Positions 54,086 through 64,000 of a stretch of 64,000 nucleotides of DNA are shown one piece after another (position 1 is the first letter of the stretch; every line of letters begins with the position of its first letter). The stretch covers positions 4,434,230 to 4,498,229 of the forward strand of contig OY811978.1 in NCBI GenBank assembly GCA_963681505.1, written 5' to 3'. The notes beneath the pieces were generated by a model. It was not told where the DNA came from. It saw only the letters and a program-made list of their open reading frames with translations, and did no database searches. Both the position numbers and the translations under genes were made by a program. Source of the DNA: Eunapius fragilis (Eukaryota; Porifera; Demospongiae; Spongillida; Spongillidae).

Positions 54086-55026
54086 ACGTGGTGGTGTATG
54101 TACAGGTATTAATACCTGTGCATACGCTACAACTGTCCGGCCAGGCTTATAGGACAGCATATATGTACGCGGCTGCGCATGCACGCCAGAGTATGTTCGA
54201 ACGTGCATGTTTCCTTGGTACATGTACGTTGTGTCAGAGATGTTATCCCTGGTTGTGTTACGATCAGCTATATGAGTAACACACAGCAACTGTCATCACC
54301 TGCATGGCTAGCTATTATATATAGAGCTAGGTAACGAATGGTATTATACGCAAGGAAAATATGCGTTCTTTGCCGCCATCTCTGTGAAGATCACGCGTGT
54401 TGTAGTTCGAAAGCACGAAGTGTGGAAACAACTTCCCACCGCATGTGCGCTCCATATGAGTGCGCTCACCTGTTTTTTATTGCCCCCCCCCCCCCCCCCC
54501 CCCCCCAATTAACCCCCCTCCCCCCCCCAACCGTCTCACTCTTAATATACGTAGCTAAAGGAGCGGTGACGTAGCACGATAATGATACGAAAAATGAGCG
54601 AACGCAACGAATATGTGCCGAAGTAACAGTAAATAGTGGCTGCATGGAGCATCGTCCTCCACTTAAAAAATGTGTTTAATTAGTTAGCCACGCCCAAAGC
54701 ATGAGCCTCTCCCCTTCCGCCCCCCATCACAAAATAATTTCTGGAGTGTTGTAAAGTGAAAGGTGTGGCATGGAAGTTAATTCCACTCCCCAGCTATCTC
54801 CTGAATGATGAATTATTAACTATTATTAACTAAGATCAAAACTGAGCTTACTATGCTTAGCCTCGAGACCCTGCCCCTTTAGCCCCACCCCCTCTGCACT
54901 CAAGAGTGTGTGATGGCAGTGATGATGATGCAGTCAGGTGGTAGAAATATTAAAGTCGCATATACCCCAACTCATGCAATACATGTATGCTATATACCTA
55001 CTCATGTTCCCGAGTAGCTGTCCATT
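54086..55026. other. Only sequence unique to the centre of the palindrome
   Basis: No gene recognised. Holds a C-run at 54483-54506 and the palindrome 'caggtattaatacctg'. It ends at the gap. Confidence 0.45.
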
Positions 55027-55226
55027 NNNNNNNNNNNNNNNNNNNNNNNNNNNNNNNNNNNNNNNNNNNNNNNNNNNNNNNNNNNNNNNNNNNNNNNNNN
55101 NNNNNNNNNNNNNNNNNNNNNNNNNNNNNNNNNNNNNNNNNNNNNNNNNNNNNNNNNNNNNNNNNNNNNNNNNNNNNNNNNNNNNNNNNNNNNNNNNNNN
55201 NNNNNNNNNNNNNNNNNNNNNNNNNN
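55027..55226. other. Assembly gap of 200 N
   Basis: Exactly 200 N, probably a fixed-size placeholder. Reading frames across it mean nothing. Confidence 0.99.
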
Positions 55227-55626
55227 GAGTTTTTTTTACTTATGCCGCATTTTGCGTATTATGTAATAGGAGGAAAGGGGGGGTTGCAACCCCCCCAACC
55301 CCCCCCCCTCCGTCCGCCAGTGCACGTACCGGGTAACAAAGTTTACTTGGTCAACGTTATGACGTACTATTCAATGTACATGTATGCAATGAGACAAAAC
55401 TCCGTTTTGAAAGGGATCGGTGCACATTTTAAAATTTACATTCTATTTTTTCCTGTATCCTATTTAGGTTTAAGTGCTCTACTCCCAGTCTTTGGCACTA
55501 AATTGTGCGCGATTGCCCATAGACACCATGTACAATAATTTTATTACGCGGATCGAATCCATGGATTTTAAATTTTACTTTAGGGCGTAGTCTCTATAAA
55601 ACGCTACGTTCCATAAAAACGCTACG

Positions 55627-57397
55627 CAGTGGCGGATCCAGGGGGGGGGGGGTCACCGGGGGCACGCGCCCCCCTCCCCCCCCTTTCGTTCGTCTAATTA
55701 TATATTCATAGTTGCGTTTTTAATTGCAATTTGAAGATACAGCAACAAAAAAAAGCGTCCGCGCATCGCGCGGAAGCAGTGGCGGATACATGGGGGGGGG
55801 GGGGGGGGGGGGGGGGGGGTTGATTGATGTACAGATGCTTCAACAGCAAGAAAGTGAATTCTCTTTTAACAAAGCAGCTTTAGAGAGCATTGCTGATCGT
55901 TTAGTGTACTGTGGTATAAAGCAAGGAATTGCACTTAGAGGCCACCGGGATGATAGTACTGCCAATGAAAGTGCTAACAAAGGAAATTTCAAAGCATTGC
56001 TTTTTTTTTAAGCGGAATCAGTAGTCACAGTATGTGAACAGATTATCCCACCTCACTTTTACACTAATAATGAAGATTATGAAGGCTGCACAGATGGCTG
56101 GAGTTGGGACTCTGACACTAAAACTAGAGCTCAAGGTATTTTAGCCTCATTTAGGAATTTCGAGTTTTCTGTTTGTATTGTTGCACTGAAGAACATTTTG
56201 ATGCCTTTACGTGGTATAACATCCTAGTTTCAAAAGCGAGATCTGGACATATATGAAGCATTCTGTGATGTTGAAAGCGTGGTCAAAGATGTTGAGACCA
56301 TACGTAGAGGCATTGATGAGATATGAAAGTTGGTACGAAGAAATTCTTCATATTACGAGATGCACTGGAGGCGAAGAAAAACAACCTCGAGTAGTTGGAC
56401 GGCAGCAGAACAGATCCAATCACCAAGCAAATAGTCCTAAGGAATACTACAAAATTGCAATTATGGTTCCATTCTGCGATGAAGTCTTAATGCAGTTAAG
56501 TAGTCATTCCTCTGAAGATTCTAAGTTATAAGTATTAGAGGTCTCTTAAGACTTGCCCCTCCTCTGTTAGTGAAATGTGATGACAGTGTCTTGAAATCTG
56601 TAGTCAATGATTTAAATCGAACTGCCAAGATATATGAAAGCCTTTCAAATTTGGAGGGATAGGTGGTTGAGGTGCAGCACCAAGATACCCGATACTCTTC
56701 ATGGGGCTTTAACTTTGTGTGACCAGCAGTTGTTTCCCAATGTTCATCATTTGCTACAGATAGGATGTGTCTTCCTGTTACAAGCTGTGAGGCAGAGCGT
56801 TAATTCATTCTCTGCATTTCGAAGGGTGAAAACTGTATTGCGTTCATGTATATATATGGGTGAAGAGAGGTTGTCATCATTGTGTCTGATGCATATCCAT
56901 TATGATGTGCAGATCGATAGTCGTGCTGTAGTAGAAGAGTTCATTCGGAAGCAATCACGCGACGTCTCTTCTCTACTCTTTATCACAAAGATAAGTAACT
57001 CAAAGGGATTTTTAAAATCATTTTGTTGCAATTTTATAACTATACTGACATGTATATATGTATAATCATAATGCAACACTGTAAATGATCCTGATGCGCA
57101 TGCATGCATGCACATTAAATTTATCCGCTCCAACACAATTAAGGTCCGGCACATACCTAGCATTCATGGCACCTTTGCCAGCATACTTACATGATAATCG
57201 AGTCATATCAATTTTTGGATTAAAAAAAAACCTGTACACATGTTCGTGTGTATGAAAAGTAGTTAATTTTGCATGCAATACCAGCCGATCTAATCTGTGA
57301 TTTCAAAGCTTCCGCGCTAGGGTGCACATCCCCCTCCCGCACCCACCCCCTGTGGTTACCCCCCCCCCCCCTTCGACAATTCCTGCATCCGCCCCTG
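55627..57397 (+). mobile_element. hAT-type transposon, mirrored copy
   Basis: Mirror of 51751-53526, including the transposase relic (pieces at about 55822-56011, 56253-56531 and 56634-57065 on the plus strand). Confidence 0.7.
55822..57065 (+). pseudogene. hAT transposase relic, mirrored copy
   Basis: Same broken frames as 52084-53329, in the other orientation. It shares every frameshift, which supports a single underlying locus. Confidence 0.75.
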
Positions 57398-59072
57398 CTA
57401 CGTCCCTCAAACGCTACGTTCCCAAAACGCTACGCTAGTCCCACGCAATCTGTGCGTCAACGTTAATTGCGTGCGACGCTAACGCTACGCAAACGTTACG
57501 TGTACTTTTTTGTGACCGCTACTGTGTGTTCCACTATTGATTTTTACATTAACCCTTTATTGAACTATGATTAAGATGAATCCATCCTTATCCATGCAAA
57601 CTAATTAAAATTCATATCCTGCCTTTAATTTAAACCATGATTTATTGACCACTTGTTTCGAATTCATAATATTGAATATAACTTTGGCTCAATGTGGCTG
57701 GTATACAACACCAGCTTGACCTTATCTATAAGCACTTTAATGATTCCAGGGAGGTTTCTCAATCACTGGGCATTCCTTAGAGGAACAAGCTTAAAGCTTA
57801 CCTAAGAAGCACTTGTATGGAGGAACATCTAAGTGTTTTCAGACCAGGACATCATTCTATTTCCCCAAACCATGCAGTGAGGTTAGGAACAGAAGGATCC
57901 AGCAGCCGTCACCTTCAGCATTCTCAAGCATTATATGTCAGCCTTCCATAATGTTACCCCACCCTGTAATTAGTCAAATATATGAGGTGAGTTTAGTCTG
58001 TCCTTTATTCCCCAGAGCCTTTACCATGGATATTGCTGATGATATGGGCCAAAATCCATTGTTAATGCTTTCCATTGATCAGCATTAGTCTGCATTATAC
58101 AGGAGTAGCTGTGATGTTTTATAAGTAACATCACTTCAGAACCTTTGTTCATCTTACTTGTTTGTCACAAAAACCAGCATTGATGCAGATGACAGCACTT
58201 TTAAAAACTTGGAATGATATAGAAATTTGGTGGTGGCCCAGGCCTTCAAATTAACCCGGCCAAATGTTTAACCCCTCAGCATCAATACCCCAAATAGCTG
58301 AAAAACCTCGACACCAATTGGAGATTACCAGCTCTGCGCATGCTCCAGTTGAAATCGAGGAAGCTGCTATATTTGGTTTAGCTGATGTGGCAGCAATGTC
58401 CTGCCACAATCATTGCACATGTATTTATAACTTTGAACCATCCCACCCAGCCTGTCATCACATTGCCTGTCATTATCTCAGCAGTGAGCACATCAGCTGA
58501 ACAAGCATGTTCAATATGATCACCCTTCATGGCTGCAGGGTACCACATGGTAACATATCAGGATCATACTGGAGGTTATGGAATCCAGCTAGTGGAGCTC
58601 TAAAATGCTGGCACAAACCAATCAAAGTGAGTGCAGAGATCTATGAAATTAGGTGAGTGATGCTGCTGTTATAATAAATTTCTAACAGGATAAGCATTGG
58701 AAGGTGGGAGGGGCAGGGGCGGAGTTATTATTATATTATGTTTCTATAAATGGGTGATCATTGGAAGGTGCTTTCTTTCCCTGTGGCTTCAAATCATACT
58801 ATCTGCAAATGCATGGGCAAAACAATGACTGAAATTTTAACCTCCAACCCAAATAATGCTAGGAAAAGGCTTGTCTTTTATGATAATAATCACAAATATA
58901 AAAGCTTTGAATCACAAACATGGATATTAGCTTATGTCAACAGATGATACGGCCAGCACAACACTACAGAATTGAAAATCAACAGACTGAAACAGTGAAA
59001 TAAAATGAATCACACGCTACCAACATTTGGGATGTCAATGCTTGTAGCTCCAGGCATCCATGCATTCTTCAG
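57398..59072. other. Mirror of 50076-51750
   Basis: CGTAGCGTT cluster (57398-57509) and AT-rich flank. No gene recognised. Confidence 0.5.
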
Positions 59073-62000
59073 TCAGACAACAGCTGGAAACGTTGATATA
59101 TGTCATTACAGTAAATAACCATAACCTCCAGTACCTATGTACCATACAGCTTACATGACTAACCTCCAGTACCTATGTACCATACAGCTTACATGACCAA
59201 CCTCCAGTACCTATGTACCATACAGCTTACATGACTAACCTCCAGTACCTATGTACCATACAGTTTACATGACTAACCTCCAGTACCTATGTACCATACA
59301 ACTTACATGACTAACCTCCAGTACCTATGTACCATACAGCTTACATGACTAACCTCCAGTACCTATGTACCATACAGCTTACATGACTAACCTCCAGTAC
59401 CTATGTACCATACAGCTTACATGACTAACCTCCAGTACCTATGTACCATACAGCTTACATGACTAACCTCCAGTACCTATGTACCATACAACTTACATGC
59501 ATACTCTCCTGGTGCTTCAGTCTTCTTACATACTCCTTTATCCACAGGCAGAGCATAGTCACCTTCAGGGACCAGGACCAGGACTTGATGGGACACCATC
59601 ATGAGAGCTTGACCATAATCAGTAAGAGTACAGGTTAAGATGTATGCAAGCGAAAAGGTCATATGCCCATCTGATACATTGCTCTGTTACGTAATGCATT
59701 TAAGTTAATAACCAATGCTAAATTATGGCCCTTCATTGGTGGTCTAATGATCTTTATATGCAATAAGCCGGATATTTAGCTCAGCTTATGAATGATACAT
59801 GCATACTGTATGTGCATTGGGTGTACAGTAAGTGAATCTCTTAGTAACCATGTATGCACACCTTCATTGCCACCTGATGCCTCATGTCGGGAGACTGCCT
59901 TTGCAGACAGAGTATAGCCATCATCAGTGACAGGAAATGCGCTGTGTAACCTTGGCTGTGCAATGGCAGAAATGATTACATGTTCTTGCACATCAGTGTG
60001 CATGTAAAGGTGAGTGTTTGTGTCCCTTGTGTTGTTCAAAATATTAAGACAACATCCTCTAACACATAGAGGAAGGTGTGGGAGGGGAAGGTGTGGGAGG
60101 GAAAGGTGTGGGAGGGGAGGGTGTGGGAGGGGTAGGTGTGGGAGGGAAGCTAAAATGTAAAGGGATGTGATAGTAATTATAGGTGTGGTGGTATAGGCTT
60201 GCAGCCCTTTTGTTGGTATTCTGTTCCTAACCATTGTGTATGTAAATGTACATGGTAATGTAATATATCTGCACAAGCTTGTGACATGCCCTATTGATTA
60301 CAATACAGTGGGTGTGCCTGGTACTGAAAGGTTCTATTGTCTCTCATGTCAGCTCATTGAAAGGTCTTGTGTTACACATGTCTTTATTATCCCCTCCCTG
60401 ACAGCATGACAGACCCTCCATGTTAGGGACACCCACTGGCAGACACACAGGAGCTCCACCCCAACAGGATAAACAAATGCCTCACCTAGTAGTCACCAGT
60501 CCACCTAATATCTCCAATCCTAGCCTCTCCCATAGAAGGTGTGTATAGGAGGTGATGTATAGTGACAGTCAGTGTGGAGGTGCATGGTTAAGTATGTGGT
60601 GGTACCAGTTACTAACTCTATATAGAGCCTATCTCTACATAGCCATGTTATTGGTACAGTTTGCATAGTGATATATGTGATTCCTATTTATGAAAAACAA
60701 AAGACATTTATATTTACTATGAGGATGAAGGATGTGCAATAAATAAAAGTGTGAAAACAAGGAAGTGTATACAAGTATTGACATAATAATCTTTGTTTGT
60801 ATGGTACCATGTCTTAATGTGAAATATATAGGCAGCATTGTGGAGCCTCTTGGATATACAGCTGAGCCCCTCGGGCTGTTTATCTTTAAAATAATAAACT
60901 GCAAACATGCAGGTTCATCCTCACATAGACCCTACATGCCATATGGTTATAACTATGCTCACTAGGTCCGTGATGTTTGGACTGTGCACTTTTATGGCAG
61001 CCTCTTTCCCCTTCAATGGTCCACTCAGCTCCTCCAGGAGGCCATATGTGCACCCTGTGTCTGGGTGTATATAGGATGCAGGGTGCGGTTTCATCTGAAA
61101 GAGAATAAAAGTGAGTTTGCCATTACATTTAAAGAATCAACTATATTACTTTTCAATGTTTATACCAATCTTTCACATTCCAAAATATTGCACTTGAACA
61201 GCGGGACAAATCCATACAGAGGTATTTGTTCTGTGCATTTGATCACACAGTTGCCTAAATTTTTACCTTATCACCAGGTGTGGAATATCCATCCATAGCC
61301 ACCTTGGTTGTAGATGCCTGGATCCCCCCATCCATATGATCAGCTGGGGTCCGTGGTAAGGTTACTTCTTCATACATTGCATTAACACCATATGAGGTGG
61401 GCATGTGATGCCTGAACGTATGAAATCATTAATGGTACTAAAGAACATTATATAAATACAGCAATGGCTATATTAAGGTTAATAGCACCACAGCTGCTAC
61501 CACAATAATATCCTCTGCTTCCATCATGTGCATACATGGACACCTTTAAACCATGACTACAGTGCAACAATATATTCACCTTTCAGATGTGCCCCCTGTA
61601 GGTAATGATGTGTGTATGACATGGTTGGATGTGTGCATCAATTGTACAATCAACAGCGCATGAATACTTCCATGTGTTTGAAATAAACCTTGTCTCGTCT
61701 TCTGGACACAAATGAATAAAAGCACCACGATGGTTACCATGGTCACCACCACAACAGCAGGGAGGAGAGTGGCAAGTAGGATTATCACTACCTGGTCTGC
61801 CAACAGATGAGGCTTTCATTACATAGGGAATAATGGCACTGCAATATACCTGGAAGAGGCATCTCAACTCCTACTGTGGACAGAGAGGTAATGTGTGTGA
61901 ATGATTCATGATACAAGTATTGATGTCTTAAGATCATCATCACCTGTGTCTGGTGTGTCCTTTGATGTTAGCATTGTAGTGAAGGTGAGGAACACATTAA

Positions 62001-63600
62001 CACCACCAAACCCAGGGAAGGTGCAGTTGTAAGGACTGGAATTGTTGTTGGTAGCTGCTGCCTTGCAGTAGTAAGTCTGACCACTGGTGAGGCCATCAAG
62101 GTCAACAGTCACCTTTGAGCCTCTGGTAGAGGAGATGTTGTACACACTTGAGTTAGGGGGAGCTGTTGGCTCAGTACTGCAGCACACTAAGCAGTAGAGA
62201 GACTGGTTGTCCTGAAATGAGCATTGAATGGATGCATTGGAAACACCATAGTCCACCACTTTGATGTTGTTGATGACTGGAAGTAAACATTTAAACATAC
62301 AGTGTTTTTTTTTTTCTTGTTTGATCATACATTTTTATTATACATTATCATACATTTCTGTTATGTTAGATAATGGTATAATAGTCCTCATATGAAATCA
62401 AATAAGCGAGTATACATATGAGACCAATGTTACATTTATTACTTTGGCAAGATCTTGCCATGAGATAATACTTTAGATCTGGCCGTAAAGATTATTTAAG
62501 AATAATAGACTAACCATTAATAGTTGAATTATTTGCAGGACCCACATCTCCATCTCCATTTATGGAAGCAATAAAGATGACATAACTGGTGGCAAAGGTA
62601 GAGATTTCTTGGACATAGAGACATGTTGAAGTGGTACAGTTAGTGGTGCCTTTACCAACAGAGGTACCATCACCAACAACCCTCACTGTGTACATGGTCA
62701 CACTGCCTCCCTGGAGGTGACCAAAGGTTCATCACTGGGTCATGTGACACATTATTGCCTACCACAGATGTCCACATGATGTACAGAAGGGGGAGGGTCT
62801 TGGTACTATCCACAATAACACTGATACTGTTACTATTTGGAGGCTGTGCCACTGTGAATGGAAGAAATGGTTTGGAGCACACATGGCATGAAATAGCTTT
62901 CATACCCACATGGGGAATGTGCATGTGGATGGCTTGTGAGGATACCATTACCCCTCCTCCCCTTCCCCTTCCCTCCATATGCAGGCTCATACGGATACTA
63001 TTGAGATCATGGTGGCTGTGGTGAAGTATCAAGCCAAGCATCACAAGCCAAGAAAGGTGGCCCAATGCAACATGTAACGATATGTAGTGATGCACACCAA
63101 CACACACACACACTCACACACACACATACTCACACAAACCATGGAAGTAACACTAAATATTTATTTAATCACATGTCACTTCTGTTTCTGATGTCACACT
63201 GCATGATTAGAGCGCTCATTTTGTGAAATACACACACAAACACATGCTCAAACACATGCACATAATCTAAAAATACGCATATGGAAAAACATATGGAAGT
63301 AAAAATTATTTTTATAGAAATAATCACCTGTTGATTCTATTTCTGATGTCACATTGCTGGTCCCAGCACAGTTGATGGCCACCACTGATACAGTGTAGAG
63401 TGTGTCACTGATCAGTCCAGTGAAGGTGTGGGTGTACAGTGATGATCCATTATCAGGTATGACCACAGGACTACTGCTGTCATTGATACTGACATTGTAG
63501 CTGGTAGGAACACCACCAGTAGTGGGAGGGGTCCAGGTCACTGTTAGCTGGTTCACAGATGTACTGCTTACTCTCATGTTCCCAACAGGACCAGGAGATA
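59073..63600 (-). CDS. Receptor B, mirrored copy (partial in window)
   Basis: Same exons as copy B on the minus strand: FN3 63600-63328; split FN3 62851-62763 and 62710-62515; Cys-containing 62276-61944; linker 61873-61850; TM 61796-61689; microexon 61595-61580; tail 61411-61267, 61094-60963, 59955-59862, about 59583-59497, 59083-59073 (stop). The Ig-like exon would lie beyond the window. The only difference from copy B inside the gene is one extra A/T in an intronic homopolymer near 62320. It should not be counted as a second gene unless the inversion is confirmed. Confidence 0.65.
59122..59496 (-). repeat. 38-bp splice-donor minisatellite, mirrored copy
   Basis: Mirror of 49652-50026, with the same number of units. 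Confidence 0.9.
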
Positions 63601-63790
63601 CTGGGAGAGGGAGGTGGGTAGGGACATCAATGTGATTGGTCACCATATCATCATGCAGAATGCATTCCATACATTAGGTGAGCGAATATACCAAGTAGGC
63701 CATGCTAAGCACACCAGTAAGGAATAGTTGCCAAAGTTAGTTTTCTTTAGCACTAAGTATAGCCATAAGCCTTTAGGCATACTTGTATTA

Positions 63791-63964
63791 CAGCCTACCC
63801 TCGATATAGTCCGGTCTATGGGAGCCCCCAAAATAGCGGACTGTAGGACAAACGGATAGTAGCGATGCGAAGTTTAGCTTACAAAGGGTTGGTTGGCAAG
63901 AGAAAAATAGTGGATATTATCGTGGATGGACTGTATCAAAGCGGACAATATCGAGGGTAGACTG
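63791..63964. mobile_element. Pogo-type MITE, mirrored copy
   Basis: Mirror of 45185-45358, with the same TA flanks. Confidence 0.85.
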
Positions 63965-64000
63965 TATGTCCTTATTATCTTTCAAGTAAATCCATAACAT

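Larger units (their letters stand above)
55227..64000 (-). repeat. Inverted repeat, right arm (8,774 bp)
   Basis: Reverse complement of 53928-45149. It starts at the first base after the gap and reaches the window edge. It is probably the same locus placed twice. Confidence 0.95.

Noticed and set aside
54938-55538. Reading frames crossing the N gap
   Set aside because: They contain 200 unknown bases and join unrelated contig ends.
45149-64000. Two divergently arranged receptor genes as real biology
   Set aside because: The arms appear identical apart from homopolymer lengths and meet at a placeholder gap, so duplication by assembly is more likely.

Overview
This window is animal nuclear DNA, most likely from a sponge (demosponge) genome. 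The evidence is intron-split extracellular modules in phase-1 exons (LDLa, SRCR, Ig-like, fibronectin III), very short introns, many simple repeats and long G/C homopolymers, and a dense load of LINE, hAT, MITE and gypsy relics. The sponge assignment rests on how familiar the receptor and LINE proteins look. A cnidarian or another early animal is not excluded. No tRNA, rRNA, CRISPR array or bacterial-type operon was recognised.

Layout. (1) 1-10,600: a decayed minus-strand receptor gene with one LDLa exon and two SRCR domains, two of its exons carrying in-frame stops; hairpin MITEs; a hAT transposase relic; a 7TM-receptor relic with in-frame stops; a 1.1-kb fold-back element; and AT-rich sequence with no visible gene. 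(2) 10,783-25,157 and 25,567-47,483 are two diverged direct copies of one segment (a tandem segmental duplication). Each unit holds a short TM-type exon, a nearly full-length but dead non-LTR retrotransposon with a (TGTAG)n tract in its 3' part, fold-back MITEs, and the 5' part of an Ig/FN3 receptor gene. Unit 1 also holds a truncated Ty3/gypsy element. Unit 2 instead holds a head-to-tail array of 5'-truncated retrotransposons (34,380-43,437), each starting right after an (AAT)n tract. (3) 43,873-50,075: the more complete receptor gene (copy B), with an Ig-like domain, two FN3 domains, a cysteine-containing domain, a TM helix, a 16-nt microexon and a tyrosine-rich cytoplasmic tail. Copy A (21,873-25,135) stops after the TM exon, where the duplication ends. 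(4) 50,076-55,026: non-coding sequence and hAT relics. (5) A 200-N gap (55,027-55,226). To its right, 55,227-64,000 is the reverse complement of 53,928-45,149, with differences seen only in five homopolymers. This is very probably an assembly artefact, so every feature right of the gap repeats one on the left.

The retrotransposons appear to carry an N-terminal Cys cluster, C2H2-like fingers, a reverse transcriptase, a CCHC motif and a restriction-like endonuclease (RLE). RLE elements are known for site-specific insertion, and the (AAT)n junctions fit that. All copies seen are broken or truncated. The receptor genes are the only candidates for working host genes; their exon phases agree across the locus except at one poorly supported exon.
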